The position numbers and the translations under genes are program-made. This document shows, piece by piece, positions 59,419 through 60,000 of a stretch of 60,000 bases of DNA; positions within the stretch are counted from its first letter, which is position 1; the number at the start of each line of letters is the position of its first letter. The notes beneath the pieces were generated by a model. It was not told the origin of the DNA. It saw nothing but the letters and a program-made list of their open reading frames with translations, and searched no databases. The DNA is taken from positions 11,313,501-11,373,500 of the forward strand of contig NC_079880.1 of assembly GCF_029227915.1 (NCBI RefSeq). The letters run 5' to 3'. Source of the DNA: Hydractinia symbiolongicarpus. Taxonomy: Eukaryota > Cnidaria > Hydrozoa > Anthoathecata > Hydractiniidae.

Positions 59419-60000
59419 AATGAAGTTAGCTATATATGTTACTTGAAATTATTTTTTCTGATTTACTTTGGTATTTTCAAAGCAACTACGGTTGTTGAGC
59501 ACTTTTTGTTTTTTAAACTTCAAGTTTTCATGTCAGTGGTTATAAAAAATTGAATAATAGGAATGTAAACAGTGCAAAATTCAAACTTTTGTTTCCTTTA
59601 TACTTTTTTTTGTATTATTTAGCTATGTGGTTTGAATGAAAAATACAGTGCATTCATCAACGGCTATTTTCAGTTCAAGTTTTACAATTAACTCGTGACT
59701 TGGAACATTTTTTTTATTCGCATGAAGGCGTATTTGTATTTGTTTTTTGTTTTTTTGTGACTCATAAATATATATTTATGAGTGTTTAAATGCACACATA
59801 TATAGATCTTCTTCCTACAGTACTCTGGTTTGTATTGCCCATAGTTAGTTCACCATTTACCTATGTGCCTTTTCTGGTCAGCAGCATATATTTTGGTCAG
59901 CAGTCTTGCTAGTATTTAAGCTGCAGTTGCCTCATGGTTTTCCTTTTCAGTTCTAGCAGTTTTTCTTCCTTTAAGGGGTTTTTATTTCTGATACTTGAAT
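59419..60000. other. Non-coding, AT-rich
   Basis: Only a 22-bp perfect palindrome (CTCATAAATAT and its complement, 59761-59782) stands out. Confidence 0.4.

Overview
This is a eukaryotic, AT-rich window that is probably from a cnidarian and perhaps a hydrozoan. The evidence is many small exons with GT/AG boundaries, long T-rich introns, and a mix of RTE- and CR1-like LINEs, a mag-like Gypsy element, Helitrons and pogo-type elements. The species assignment is inference. There are no prokaryotic features. Layout: bases 1-19,300 are mostly transposon-derived. They hold a TIR MITE (124-661), a 217-bp AAT microsatellite, a tRNA-Thr-derived SINE, a broken CR1/jockey-like LINE (4834-7184), a minisatellite, a complete but dead Gypsy/mag-like LTR element on the minus strand (8876-12708, 90-bp LTRs), a pogo/Tigger-derived MITE (13142-13660), and an RTE LINE nested in a TIR element (15624-17952). 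The main gene is a nodal modulator (NOMO) orthologue on the plus strand. I assembled it by hand from 39 exons between 19306 and 44119; the phases all agree and give 1172 codons. NOMO is an ER membrane protein with a large lumenal part made of beta-sandwich repeats. It works with nicalin and TMEM147 at the translocon. Its introns carry a second TIR element of the same family as 15624-17952, Helitron fragments, a 34-bp minisatellite and a near-perfect 72-bp palindrome. Downstream lies a 4-exon PARP-family ADP-ribosyltransferase gene (45585-49869, 536 aa) with a CUE-like start, a WWE-like domain and a PARP catalytic domain. A recent 3.35-kb tandem duplication (49524-52864 and 52872-56212) copied its last exon and 3' flank. 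The right breakpoint lies inside a non-autonomous Helitron, which in copy 2 heads a tandem array of three Helitrons (55992-57909). On the opposite strand, a broken gene resembling the N-terminal region of KIAA1586/C17orf113-type (hAT-derived) proteins can be read across this region. Its first exon is 57961-58182 and its second exon is present twice because of the duplication. The most novel-looking signals are: a TIR transposon family with GC-rich hairpin modules near its ends and 6-bp target duplications, seen in two elements here; the head-to-tail Helitron array; the tandem duplication; the intronic palindrome; and the hidden hAT-derived gene. All calls come from reading by eye, without database searches.
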